Shown here: in pieces, positions 25,301 through 38,700 of the stretch
Numbering within the stretch: the stretch's first letter is position 1
How the letters are laid out: each line of letters starts with the position of its first letter
Assembly (NCBI RefSeq): GCF_051020955.1
Contig: NW_027476401.1
Span: 1 to 64,000, forward strand
Source: Megalopta genalis
Taxonomy: Eukaryota > Arthropoda > Insecta > Hymenoptera > Halictidae
Length of the DNA stretch: 64,000 nt
Reading direction: 5' to 3'
Program-made: the position numbers and the translations under genes
Notes under the pieces: model-generated
Databases searched by the model: none
What the model was told of the DNA's origin: nothing
What the model saw: only the letters and a program-made list of their open reading frames with translations

Positions 25301-28300
25301 TTCCCTTGGATTTGAAGCTAACTCGTTTGCTCCGCATGCAGTTGAAGCTAAATCGTGTATATCACAAGTATTTGAACCTATACCATTTGTTTTGCATGGA
25401 TTCGTAGACAAGCCTCCTACTGCGCATTGATTTGAAGCTAAATCACGTGAATCGCATGGATTTGAAGACAACTCATTTGTTTCGTCTGCATTTGAATCTA
25501 TATCACTTTGTTTTGTATGGATTCGAAGATAAGCCTTCTACTTCGCATTGATTTGAAGCTAAATCATGTGTATCGCATGGATTCGAAGCTAACTCGTTTG
25601 ATTCGCTTGCTGTTGAAGCAAAATCACGCATATCACAAGTATTTGAAACTAAACCATTTGTTTCGCATGGTTTCGATCTGCCTTCTAGTTCGCATTGATT
25701 TGAAGCTGAATCACGTGTTTCGCATAGATTAGAAGCTAACTCGTTTGTTTCGCATTCATTTGAAGCTATATCACTTCTATCGCAAGTATTTGAAGCTAAA
25801 TCATGTGTTTCGCATGGATTTGAAGCTAACTCGTTTGTTTCTCCTGCATTTGAAGCTATATCACTTATATTCGCAAGTATTTGAAGCTAAACCATACGTT
25901 TCCCATGGATTTGAAGCTAAGCCTTCTACTTCGCTTCGATTTGAAGCTCAATCATGTCATTCACAGAGATTAGAAGCTAACTCTATTGTTTCACCTGCAT
26001 ATGAAGCTATATCACATATATTCGCAAGTATTGGTAGTTAAACCATTCGTTTCGCATGGATTTGAAGCTAAGCCTTCTACTTCGCATTGATTTGAATCTA
26101 AATCATGTGTTTTGCATGGATTTGAAGCTAATTCGTTTGTTTCGCCAGCATTTGAAGCTATATCACACATATTCGCAAGTATTTGAATGTCAATTATTCG
26201 TTTCGCATGGATTTGAACCTAAGCCTTCTACTTCGCATTGATTTGAGGCTAAATCATGTGCTTTGCATGGATTTGCAGCTAACTCGTTTGATTCGCATGC
26301 AGTTGAAGCTAAATCATGTTTATCACAAGTATCTGAATCTAAACCATCTGTTTCGCATGAATATTAAGCTGAACCATGTGTTTCTCATGAATTTGAAACT
26401 ATATCATGTGTTTCGCATGAATTTGAAGCTAACTCGTTTATTTCGCCTGAATTTGATGCTAACTCATGTATATCACAGGTATTTGAAGCTAAACCATTTG
26501 TTTCGCATGGATTCGAAGATAAGCCTTCTACTTCGCATTGATTTGAAGCGAAATCATGTGTATGGCTTGGATTTGAAGCTAAACCTTCTATATCGCATTG
26601 ATTTGAAGTTAAATCATGTGTTTCGCTTGGATTTGAAGCCAACACATTTGTTTCGTCTGCATTTGAAGCTATATCACTTATATCGCAATTGTTTGAAGCT
26701 AAATCATTTGTTTCGCATGGATTTGAAGCTCAACCTTCTACATCGCATTGATTTGAGCTAAATCATGTGCTTCGCTTGCATTTGAAGCTACCTCGCTTGC
26801 TCCGCATGCAGTGGAAGCTAAATTATGTATATCACAAGTATTTGAAGATAAACCATTTGCTTCGCATGAATATTAAGCTAAATCACGAGTTTCGCACGGA
26901 TTTGAATCTAACTCGGTTGTTTCGCCTGCATTTGAATCTAAATCAAGTATATCACAAGTATTTGAACCTAAACCATTTGTTTTGCATGGATTCGAAGACA
27001 AGCCTTCTACTTCGCATTGATTTGAAGCTAAATCATGTGTATCGCATGGATTTGAAGCTAGCACGTTTGTTTGGCATGCAGTTGAAGCTAAATCATGTAT
27101 ATCACAAGTATTTGAAGCTAAACCATTTGTTACGCATGGATTTGAAGATAAGCCTTCTACATCGCATTGATTTGAAGCTAAATCATGTTTTTCGCATGGA
27201 TTTGAAACTAACTCGGTTGTTTCGCCTGCATTTGAATCTGTATCACTTATACCGCAATTATCTGGAGATAAATCATTTGCTTCTCATGTATTTATATGCT
27301 ATATCATGTGTTTCGCTTGGATTTGAAGCTAAGCCTTCTACTTCGCATTGATTTGAATCTAAATCATGTGTTTTGCATGGATTTGAAGCTAACTCGTTTG
27401 TTTCGCCAGCATTTGAAGCTATATCACTTATATTCGCAAGCATTTGATTGTCAATCATTCGTTCCGCATGGATTTGAGGCTAAGCCTTCTACTTCGCATT
27501 GATTTGAGTCTAAATCATGTGCTTTGCATGGATTTGCAGCTAACTCGTTGGTTTCGCATGCAGTTGAAGCTAAATCATGTATATCACAAGTATTTGAAGC
27601 TAAACCACTTGTTTCGCATAGATTCGAAGATAAGCCTTCTACTTCGCCTTGATTTGATGATAAATCAAGTGTTTCGCATGGATTTGACTAACTCGTTTGT
27701 TTCGCTTGCTGTTGAATGTAAATCATGTATATCACAAGTATTTGAAGCTAAAACATTTGATTCGCATGGATTTGAAGCTAAGCCTTCTACTTCGCACTGA
27801 TTTGAAGCTAAACCATTTGTTTCGCATGGATTCGAAGATAAGCCTTCAACCTCGCATTCAATTGAAGCTAAATCATGTGTTTCGTATGGATTTGAAGTTA
27901 ACACGTTTGTTTCGCATGCTGTTGAAGCTAAATCATGTATATTACAAGCATTTGAAGCTAAACCGTTTGATTGGCATGGATTCGAAGTTAAGCCTTCTAC
28001 TTCGCATTGATTTGATGCTAAATCACGTGTTTCGTTTGGATTTGAGGCTAAATCGTTTGTTTCGCATGCTGTTGAATGTAAATCATGTATATCACAAGTA
28101 TTTGAAGCTAAACCATTTGTTTCGCATGGATTAGAAGCTAAGCCTTCTACTTCCGGTTGACTTGATACTAAATCATGTTTTTCGCTTGGATTTGAAGCAA
28201 ACTCGTTTGTTTCGCATGCATTTCAATCTATTTCATTTATATCACAAGTATTTGAAGGTAACTCATTTATTTCGCTTGGATTGGAAGCGAAGCCTTCTAC

Positions 28301-30344
28301 TTCGCATTGATTTGAAGCTAAATCATATCTTTCGCTTGGATTTGAAGCTAACTCGCTGGTTTCGCATGCTGTTGAAGCTAAATCATGTACAAAACAAGTA
28401 TTTGAATCTCAACCATTTGTTTCGCATGGATCTGAAGCTAAGCCTTCTACTTCGCATTGATTCGAAGCTAAATCAAGCGTTCCGCTAGGATTTGAAGATA
28501 AGCCATCTACTTCGCTTTGATATTAATCTAAATCATGTGTCTCGCATTGATTTGAAGCTAAATCATGTGTTTCGTATGGATTTAAAGCTAACTCGTTTAT
28601 TTCGACTGCATTTGAAGCTATTTCATTTAAACCGCAAGTATTTGAAGGAATATCATTTTCTTCGCCTGGATTTGAAGATAAGCCATCTACTTGGCATTGA
28701 TTTGAAGCTAAATCATGTGTTTCGCTTCGATTTGCAGCTAACTCGTTGTTTGGCATGCAGTTGAAGCTAAATCATGTATATCACAAGTATTTGAAGCTAA
28801 ACCATTTGTTTCGCATGGATTCGAATATCAGCCTTCTACTTCGCATGGATTTGAAGCTAGCTCGTTTGTTTCGCATGCAGTTGAAGCGAAATCATGAATA
28901 TCACAAGTGCTTGAAGCTAAACCAGTTGATTCGCATGGATTTGAAGCTATTCCTTCTACTTCGCATTGATGTGAATATAAATGATGTGTTTCGCTTGGAT
29001 TTGAAGCTAACTCGTTTGTTTCGCTTGCTGTTGAATATAAATCATGTATATCACAAGTATTTGAAGCTAAACCATTTGTTTCGCATGGATTAGAAGGTAA
29101 GCCTTCTACTTCGGGTTGACTTGATACTAAATCATGTTTTTCGTTTGGATTTGAAGCAAACTCGTTTGTTTCGCATGCATTTCAATCTATTTCATTTATA
29201 TCGCAAGTATTTGAAGGTAACTCATTTATTTCGCTTGGATTTGATGCGAAGCCTTCTACTTCGCATTGATTTGCAGCTAAATCATATCTTTCGCTTGGAT
29301 TTGAAGCTAACTCCTTGGTTTCGCATGCAGTTGAAGCTAAATCATGTATAAAACAAATATTTGAATCTAAACCATTTGTTTCGCATGGATTTGAAGCCAA
29401 GCCTTCTACTTCGCATTGATTCGAAGCTAAATCAAGTGTTCCGATAGGATTTCAAATAAGCCGTCTACTTCGCTTTGATTTGAATCTAAATCATGTGTCT
29501 CGCATTGATTTGAAGCTAAATCATGTGTTTCGCATGGATTTAAAGCTAACTCGTTTGTTTCGCCTGCATTTGAAGCTATTTCATTTAAACCGCAAGTATT
29601 TGAAGGAAAATCATTTTCTTCGCCTGGATTTGAAGTTAAGTCATCTACTTCGCATTGATTTGAAGCTAAATCATGTGTTTCGCTTGTATTTGATGCTAAC
29701 TCGATTGCAACGCATGCAGTTGAAGCTAAATTGTGTATATCACAAGTATTTGAAGCTAAACCATTTGTTTCGCATGGATTTGAAGATAAGCCTCCTACAT
29801 CGCATTGATTTGAGCTAAATCATGTATTTCGCTTGTATTTGAAGCTAACTCGCTTGCTTCGCATTCAGTTGAAGCTTAATTATGAATGTCACAAGTATTT
29901 GAATCTAAACCATTCGTTTCGCATGGATTTGAAGCTAAGCCTTCTACTTCTCATTGTTTTGATGCTACATTATGTGTTTCGCATGGATTTGAAGCTAAAT
30001 TATGTGTTTCGATTGGATTTGAAGCTAACTCGTTTGTTTCGCATGCAGTTGAAGCTCAGTCTTGTATATCACAAGTATTTGAAACTTATTCATTCAGTCC
30101 GCATGGATTTGAAGCTAAGCCTTCTACTTCGCATTGATTTCAAGCTAAACCATGTGTTTCGCATGGATTTGAAGCTAACTCATTTGTTTCGTCTGCATTT
30201 GAAACTATATCACTTATATCGCAAGTATCTGAAGTTGAACCATTTGTTTCGCATGGATTTGATGCTACATCATGTGTTTCCCTTGGATTTGCAGCTAACT
30301 TGTTGTTTGGCATGCAGTTGAAGCTAAATCATGTATATCACAAG
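22316..30344. repeat. 8.0-kb segmental duplication, copy 1
   Basis: Nearly identical to 32754-40784 (offset 10,438 on the left, 10,440 after a 2-bp difference). Differences noticed by eye: 22990 T/A, 23958 T/A, 26785 A/C, a 2-bp loss in this copy at about 27687 (GATTTGACTAAC), 28283 G/T, 28575 T/C and 29144 T/C. That is about seven events in 8 kb. The 2-bp loss departs from consensus here, so at that site this copy is the derived one. Confidence 0.95.
28741..28762. repeat. Short-monomer marker TCGTTGTTTGGCATGC
   Basis: A B monomer with one T lost and C changed to G. It recurs near 30300 and 40740 (TTGTTGTTTGG), 39181, 42678, 45281, 47079, 52812 and 63942 (the last two with GGTATGC). It links the 28-48 kb families with the right end of the window. 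Confidence 0.82.
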
Positions 30345-32753
30345 TATTTGAAGCTAAACCATTTGTTTCGCATGGATTCGGATATCAGACTTCTGCTTCG
30401 CATTGATTTGAAGCTAAATCATGTGTTTTGCATGGATTTGAAGCTTACTCGTTTGTTTTGCATGCAGTTGAAGCAAAATCATGTATATCACAAGTGTTTG
30501 AAGCGAAGCCGTTTGATTCGCATGGATTCGAAGATCAGCCTTCTTCTTCGCACTGATTTGTAGCTAAATCATGTGTTTAGCATGGATTTGAAGCTAACTC
30601 GTTTGTTTCGCATGCAGTTGAAGCTAAATTATGTATATCACAAGTATTTGAAGCTAAACAATTTGTTGCGCATGGATTTGAAACAACGCCTTCTACTTCG
30701 CATTGATTTGAAGCTAAATAATATGTTTCGCTTGGATTTTAAGCTAACTCGTTTGTTTGACATGCAGTTGAAGTTAAATCATGAATATCACAAGTATTTG
30801 AAGCTAAACCAATCGTTTCGCAAGGATTTGAAGCTAAGGCTTCTACTTCGCATTGAGTTGAATGCAAATCATGTGTTTAGCTTGGATTTGAAGCTAAGCC
30901 TTCTACTTCCAATTGATTTGAAGCTAACCATATGTTTCTCATGTATTTGAAGCTAAGCCTTCTACTTCGCATTGATTTGAAGCTAAATCACGTGTTTCGC
31001 ATGGATTGGAAGCAAACTCATTTGCTTCGCCTGCATTTGAAGCTATACCACTTATATCGCAATTATCTGAAGATTATTGACTTGTTTCTCATTAACTTGT
31101 AGCTAAGCCTTCTACTTCGCATTGATTTGAAGCTAAATCATGTGTTTCCCATGGATTCGAAACTAACTCGTTCGTTTCGCCTGCATTTGAAGCTAAATCA
31201 TGTATATCACAAGTATTTGAAGCTAAACAATTTGTTTCGCAAGGATTCGAAGATCAGCCTTCTACTTCGCATTGATTTGCAGCTAAATCATGTGTTTAGC
31301 ATGGATTTGAAGCTAACTCATTTGTTTCGCATGCAGTTGTAGCTAAATCATGTATATCACAAGTATTTCAATCTGAACCGGTGGATTAGCATGGATTCGA
31401 AGATCACCCTTATTCTTCGCATTGATTTGAAGTTAAATCATGTGTTCCGCTTGGATTTTAAAGTAAAGTAAATCATGTATATCACAAGTATTCGAAGCTA
31501 AACGGTTTGTTTCGCATGGATTTGAAGATAAGCCTTCTACTTCGCGTTGACTTGATGCTAAATTATGTTTTTCGCTTGGATTCGAAGCTAACACGTTTGT
31601 TTCGCATGCTGTTGAAGCTAAATCATGTATATCACAAGTATTTGAAGCTAAATAATCTCTTTCGTGTGGATTCAAAGATCAGCCTTCTACTTCGCATTGA
31701 TTTGATGCTAAATCATGTGTTTCGCATGGATTTGAAGCTAACTCGTTTGTTTCGCTTGCTGTTGAATGTAAATCATGTATATCACAAGTATTTGAAGCTA
31801 AACCATTTGTTTCGCATGGATTCGAAGTTCAGCCTTCTATTTCGCATTGATTTGAAGCTAAATCATGTGTTTCGCATGGATTCGAAGTTCAGCCTTCTAT
31901 TTCGCACCGATTTGAAGCTAAATCATGTGTTTCACATGGATTTGAAGCAATCTCGTTTGTTTCGCATGGATTTGAAACTAAGCCTTCAACTTCGCGTTGA
32001 CTTGATGCTAAATCATGTTTTTCGCTTGGATTTGAAGCTAACTCGTTTGTTTCGCATGCTGTTGAAGCTAAATCATGTATATCACAAGTGTTTGAAGCTA
32101 AACCATTTGTTTCGCATGGATTCGAAGATAACCCTTCTACTTCGCATTGATTTGAAGCTAAATCGTGTGTTTCGCATGGATTTGAAGCTAGCTCGTTTGT
32201 TTCGCATGCAGTTGAAGCTAAATCATGTATATCACAAGTATTTGAAGCTAAACCATTTTATTCCCATGGATTTGAAGCTATGCCTTCTACTTCGCATTGA
32301 TTTGATGTTAAATCATATGTTTCGCATGGATGTGAAGCTATCTCGTTTGTTTCGCATGCACTTGAATATAAATCAAGTATATCACAAGTATTTGAAGCTA
32401 AACCGTTTGATTCGCATGGATTTGAAGCCAAGCCTTCTACCTCGCATTGATTTGAAGCTAAATAATATGTTTCGCTTGGATTTTAAGCTAACTCGTTTGT
32501 TCGACATGCAGTTGAAGTTAAATCATGAATATCACGAGTATTTGAAGCTAAACCATTCGTTTCGCAAGGATTTGAAGCTAAGGCTTCTACTTCGCATTGA
32601 GTTGAATGCAAATCATGTGTTTCGCTTGGATTTGAAGCTAAGCCTTCTACTTCCAATTGATTTGAAGCTAACCATATGTTTCTCATGTATTTGAAGCTAA
32701 GCTTTCTACTTCGCATTGATTTGAAGCTAAATCATGTGTTTTGCATGGATTGG
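30345..32753. repeat. Mosaic linker between the two 8-kb copies
   Basis: Composed of pieces from the 18-22 kb section: 30345-30540 with 21051-21246 (offset 9,294); 30541-31309 with 21547-22315 (offset 8,994) and about 30541-31460 with 18309-19228; 31491-31640 with 19284-19433 (offset 12,207); 31861-32600 with 19773-20512 (offset 12,088). The step from 9,294 to 8,994 is an exact 300-bp loss, and the step from 12,232 to 12,207 is a 25-bp loss at about 31460. Confidence 0.88.
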
Positions 32754-35700
32754 AAGCTTACTCGTTTGTTTTGCATGCAGTTGAAGCTAAATCATGTATG
32801 TCTCAAGTGTTTGAATCTAACTCGTTTGATTCGCATGGATTTGATGATAAGCCTTCTACTTCGCATTGATTTGAAGCTAAATCATGTGGTTCGCATGCAT
32901 TGGAAGCAAACTCATTTGCTTCGCCTGCATTTGAAGCTACACCACTTATATCGCAATTATCTGAAGATTATTGATTTGTTTCTTATTAACTTGAAGCTAA
33001 GCCTTCTACTTCGCATTGATTTGATCTTAGATCATATGTTTCGCATGGATTTGAAGCTATCTCGTTTGTTTCGCATGCAGTTGAAGCTAAATCATGTATA
33101 TCACAAGTGTTTGAAGCTAAACCATTTGTTTCGCATGGATTCAAAGATAACCCTTCTACTTCGCATTGATTTGAAGCCAAATCATGTGTTTCGCATTGAT
33201 TTGAATCTAAATCATGTGTTTCGCTTGGATTTGAAACTAACTAGTTTGTTTCGCAATGCAGTTGAAGCTAAATCATGTATATCACAATTATTTGAAGCTA
33301 AACGATTTGATTCGCATGGATTTCAAAATAAGCCTTCTTCTTCCCATTGATCTGAAGCTAAATCATGTGTTTCGCTTGCATTTCAAGCTAACTCGTTTGT
33401 TTCGCATGTAATTGAAGCTAGATAATGAATCAAACAAGTATTTGAATCTAAACCATTTGTTTCGCATGGCTTCGAAGATCAGCCATCTACCTCGTATTGA
33501 TTTAAAACTAAATCATGTGTTTCGCATGGATTTGAAGCAAACTCGTTTGTATCGCATGCAGTTGAAGCTAAATCACGTCTATCACAATTATTTGAAGCTA
33601 AACCATTTGATTCGCATGGATTTCAAAATAAGCCTTCTACTTCGCATTGATTTTAATCTAAATCATCTGTTTCGCATGGATTTAAAGCTATGTCGTTTGT
33701 TTCGCATGCAGTTGAAGATAAATCATGTATATCACAGGTATTTCAAGCTAAACCATTTGATTCGCATGGATTTGAAGATAATCCTTCTACTTCGAATTGA
33801 TTTGAAGCTAAATCATGTGTTTCGCATGGATTTGAAGCTAACTCGTTAGTTTTGCATGCTGTTGAATCGAAATCATGTATATCACAAGTATTTGAAGCTA
33901 AACCATTTGTTTCGCAAGGATTCGAAGATCAGCCTTCTACGTCGCATTGATTTGAAGCTAAATCATGTGTTTCGCTTGGACTTCAAGCTAACTCGTTTGT
34001 TTCGCATGTAATTGAAGCTAAATAATGTATCAAACAAGTATTTCAAGCTCAAGCATTTGTTTCGCATGGATTCGAAGATCAGCCATCTACCTCGTAATGA
34101 TTTGAAGCTAAATCATGTGTTTCGCATGGATTTGAAACTAACTCGTTTGTTTCGCATGCAGTTGAAGCTAAATCATGTATATCACAATTATTTGAAACTA
34201 AATCATTTGATTCGCATGGATTTGAAGATAAACCTTCTACTTCGCATTGATTTGAAGCTAAATCATGTGTCTCGCATGTGTTTGAAGCTAACTCGATTGT
34301 TTCGCATGCAGTTGAATGTAAATCATGTATATCACAACTATTTGCAGCTGAACCATTTGCTACGCATGAATATTAAGCTAAACCATGTGTTACGAATGAA
34401 TTTGAAGCTAAATCATTTATTTCGCATGCATTTGAAGCTAACTCGTTTTCTTCGCCTGCATTTGATGCTAAATCATGTATATCACAGGTATTTGAAGCTA
34501 AACCATTTGTTTCGCATGGATTCGAAGATAAGCCTTCTACTTCGCATTGATTTGAGCTAAATCATTTGTTTCGCTTGCATTTGAAGCTAACTCGCTTGCT
34601 TCGCATGCAGTAGAAGCTAAATTATGTATATCACAATTATTTGAAGCTAAACCATTTGATTCGCATGAATATTAAGCTAAATCACGAGTTTCGCACGGAT
34701 TTGAAACTAACTCGGTTGTTTCGCCTGCATTTGAATCTAAATCATGTATATCACAAGTATTTGAACCTAAATCATTAGTTTTGCATGGATTCGAAGACAA
34801 GCCTTCTACTTCGCATTGATTTCAAGCTAAATCATGTGTTTCGCATGCATTTGAAGCTAACTCGATTGTTTCACATGCAGTTGAAGGTAAATCATGTACA
34901 TCACAATTATTTGATGCTAAACCATTTGATTCCCATGGATTTGATGCTAAGCCTTCTACTTCGCATTGATTTGAATCGAAATCATGTGTTTCGCTTGGAT
35001 TTGAAGCTAACTCGTTTGTTCCACATGCAGTTGAAGCTAAATCATGTATATCACAAGCATTTGAAGCTATACCATTTGTTTCGCCTGGATTTGAAGCTAA
35101 GCCTTCTACTTCGCATTGATTTGAAGTTAAATCATGCATTTCGCATGGATTCGAAGCTAACTCGTTTGATTCGCTTGCTGTTGAAGCAAAATCACGCATA
35201 TCACAAGTATTTGTAACTAAACCTTTGCTTCGCATGGATTCGAAGATCTGTCTTCTAGTTCGCATTGATTTGAAGCTAAATCACGTGTTTCGCATAGATT
35301 AGAAGCTAACTCGTTTTTTTCGCCTGCATTTGAAGCTAGATCACTTATATCGTAAGTATCTGAAGCTAAATCATTTGTTTATCATGGGTTTGAAGCTAAA
35401 CCATCAACATCGCATTAATATGAAGCTAAATCATGTGATTCGCTTGGATTTGAAGCTAACTCGTTTGTTCCACATGCAGTTGAAGCTAAATCATGTATAT
35501 CACAAGTATTTGAAGCTGAACCATTTGTTACGCTTGGATTTGAAACCACGCCGTCTACTTCGCATTGATTTGAAGCTGAATCATGTGTTTCGCTTGTATT
35601 TGAAGATAACTCGTTTCTTTCGTATGTAGTTGAAGCTAAATCATGTATATCACAAGCATTTGAAACTAAACCATTTGATTCGCACGGATTTGAAGCTAAG

Positions 35701-38700
35701 CCTTCTACTTCGCATTGATTTGAAGTTAAATCATTTGTTTCCCTTGGATTTGAAGCTAACTCGTTTGCTCCGCATGCAGTTGAAGCTAAATCGTGTATAT
35801 CACAAGTATTTGAACCTATACCATTTGTTTTGCATGGATTCGTAGACAAGCCTCCTACTGCGCATTGATTTGAAGCTAAATCACGTGAATCGCATGGATT
35901 TGAAGACAACTCATTTGTTTCGTCTGCATTTGAATCTATATCACTTTGTTTTGTATGGATTCGAAGATAAGCCTTCTACTTCGCATTGATTTGAAGCTAA
36001 ATCATGTGTATCGCATGGATTCGAAGCTAACTCGTTTGATTCGCTTGCTGTTGAAGCAAAATCACGCATATCACAAGTATTTGAAACTAAACCATTTGTT
36101 TCGCATGGTTTCGATCTGCCTTCTAGTTCGCATTGATTTGAAGCTGAATCACGTGTTTCGCATAGATTAGAAGCTAACTCGTTTGTTTCGCATTCATTTG
36201 AAGCTATATCACTTCTATCGCAAGTATTTGAAGCTAAATCATGTGTTTCGCATGGATTTGAAGCTAACTCGTTTGTTTCTCCTGCATTTGAAGCTATATC
36301 ACTTATATTCGCAAGTATTTGAAGCTAAACCATACGTTTCCCATGGATTTGAAGCTAAGCCTTCTACTTCGCTTCGATTTGAAGCTCAATCATGTCATTC
36401 ACAGAGATTAGAAGCTAACTCTATTGTTTCACCTGCATATGAAGCTATATCACATATATTCGCAAGTATTGGTAGTTAAACCATTCGTTTCGCATGGATT
36501 TGAAGCTAAGCCTTCTACTTCGCATTGATTTGAATCTAAATCATGTGTTTTGCATGGATTTGAAGCTAATTCGTTTGTTTCGCCAGCATTTGAAGCTATA
36601 TCACACATATTCGCAAGTATTTGAATGTCAATTATTCGTTTCGCATGGATTTGAACCTAAGCCTTCTACTTCGCATTGATTTGAGGCTAAATCATGTGCT
36701 TTGCATGGATTTGCAGCTAACTCGTTTGATTCGCATGCAGTTGAAGCTAAATCATGTTTATCACAAGTATCTGAATCTAAACCATCTGTTTCGCATGAAT
36801 ATTAAGCTGAACCATGTGTTTCTCATGAATTTGAAACTATATCATGTGTTTCGCATGAATTTGAAGCTAACTCGTTTATTTCGCCTGAATTTGATGCTAA
36901 CTCATGTATATCACAGGTATTTGAAGCTAAACCATTTGTTTCGCATGGATTCGAAGATAAGCCTTCTACTTCGCATTGATTTGAAGCGAAATCATGTGTA
37001 TGGCTTGGATTTGAAGCTAAACCTTCTATATCGCATTGATTTGAAGTTAAATCATGTGTTTCGCTTGGATTTGAAGCCAACACATTTGTTTCGTCTGCAT
37101 TTGAAGCTATATCACTTATATCGCAATTGTTTGAAGCTAAATCATTTGTTTCGCATGGATTTGAAGCTCAACCTTCTACATCGCATTGATTTGAGCTAAA
37201 TCATGTGCTTCGCTTGCATTTGCAGCTACCTCGCTTGCTCCGCATGCAGTGGAAGCTAAATTATGTATATCACAAGTATTTGAAGATAAACCATTTGCTT
37301 CGCATGAATATTAAGCTAAATCACGAGTTTCGCACGGATTTGAATCTAACTCGGTTGTTTCGCCTGCATTTGAATCTAAATCAAGTATATCACAAGTATT
37401 TGAACCTAAACCATTTGTTTTGCATGGATTCGAAGACAAGCCTTCTACTTCGCATTGATTTGAAGCTAAATCATGTGTATCGCATGGATTTGAAGCTAGC
37501 ACGTTTGTTTGGCATGCAGTTGAAGCTAAATCATGTATATCACAAGTATTTGAAGCTAAACCATTTGTTACGCATGGATTTGAAGATAAGCCTTCTACAT
37601 CGCATTGATTTGAAGCTAAATCATGTTTTTCGCATGGATTTGAAACTAACTCGGTTGTTTCGCCTGCATTTGAATCTGTATCACTTATACCGCAATTATC
37701 TGGAGATAAATCATTTGCTTCTCATGTATTTATATGCTATATCATGTGTTTCGCTTGGATTTGAAGCTAAGCCTTCTACTTCGCATTGATTTGAATCTAA
37801 ATCATGTGTTTTGCATGGATTTGAAGCTAACTCGTTTGTTTCGCCAGCATTTGAAGCTATATCACTTATATTCGCAAGCATTTGATTGTCAATCATTCGT
37901 TCCGCATGGATTTGAGGCTAAGCCTTCTACTTCGCATTGATTTGAGTCTAAATCATGTGCTTTGCATGGATTTGCAGCTAACTCGTTGGTTTCGCATGCA
38001 GTTGAAGCTAAATCATGTATATCACAAGTATTTGAAGCTAAACCACTTGTTTCGCATAGATTCGAAGATAAGCCTTCTACTTCGCCTTGATTTGATGATA
38101 AATCAAGTGTTTCGCATGGATTTGATGCTAACTCGTTTGTTTCGCTTGCTGTTGAATGTAAATCATGTATATCACAAGTATTTGAAGCTAAAACATTTGA
38201 TTCGCATGGATTTGAAGCTAAGCCTTCTACTTCGCACTGATTTGAAGCTAAACCATTTGTTTCGCATGGATTCGAAGATAAGCCTTCAACCTCGCATTCA
38301 ATTGAAGCTAAATCATGTGTTTCGTATGGATTTGAAGTTAACACGTTTGTTTCGCATGCTGTTGAAGCTAAATCATGTATATTACAAGCATTTGAAGCTA
38401 AACCGTTTGATTGGCATGGATTCGAAGTTAAGCCTTCTACTTCGCATTGATTTGATGCTAAATCACGTGTTTCGTTTGGATTTGAGGCTAAATCGTTTGT
38501 TTCGCATGCTGTTGAATGTAAATCATGTATATCACAAGTATTTGAAGCTAAACCATTTGTTTCGCATGGATTAGAAGCTAAGCCTTCTACTTCCGGTTGA
38601 CTTGATACTAAATCATGTTTTTCGCTTGGATTTGAAGCAAACTCGTTTGTTTCGCATGCATTTCAATCTATTTCATTTATATCACAAGTATTTGAAGGTA

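Larger units (their letters stand above)
6332..32978. repeat. Subfamily marker: GAAGATTATTGATTTG monomer (23 sites)
   Basis: A distinctive monomer pair, CGCAATTATCTGAAGATT then TTGTTTCTTATTAACTTG (or TCATTAAC), starts at 6332, 6932, 7591, 8281, 9541, 10141, 10800, 11490, 12750, 13350, 13950, 14609, 15299, 16559, 17159, 17818, 18837, 20756 (GATTATAG), 20906, 22075, 22525, 31069 and 32963. It is not seen outside 6.3-33.0 kb. It also puts a TAA in the otherwise open reverse frame. Confidence 0.88.
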
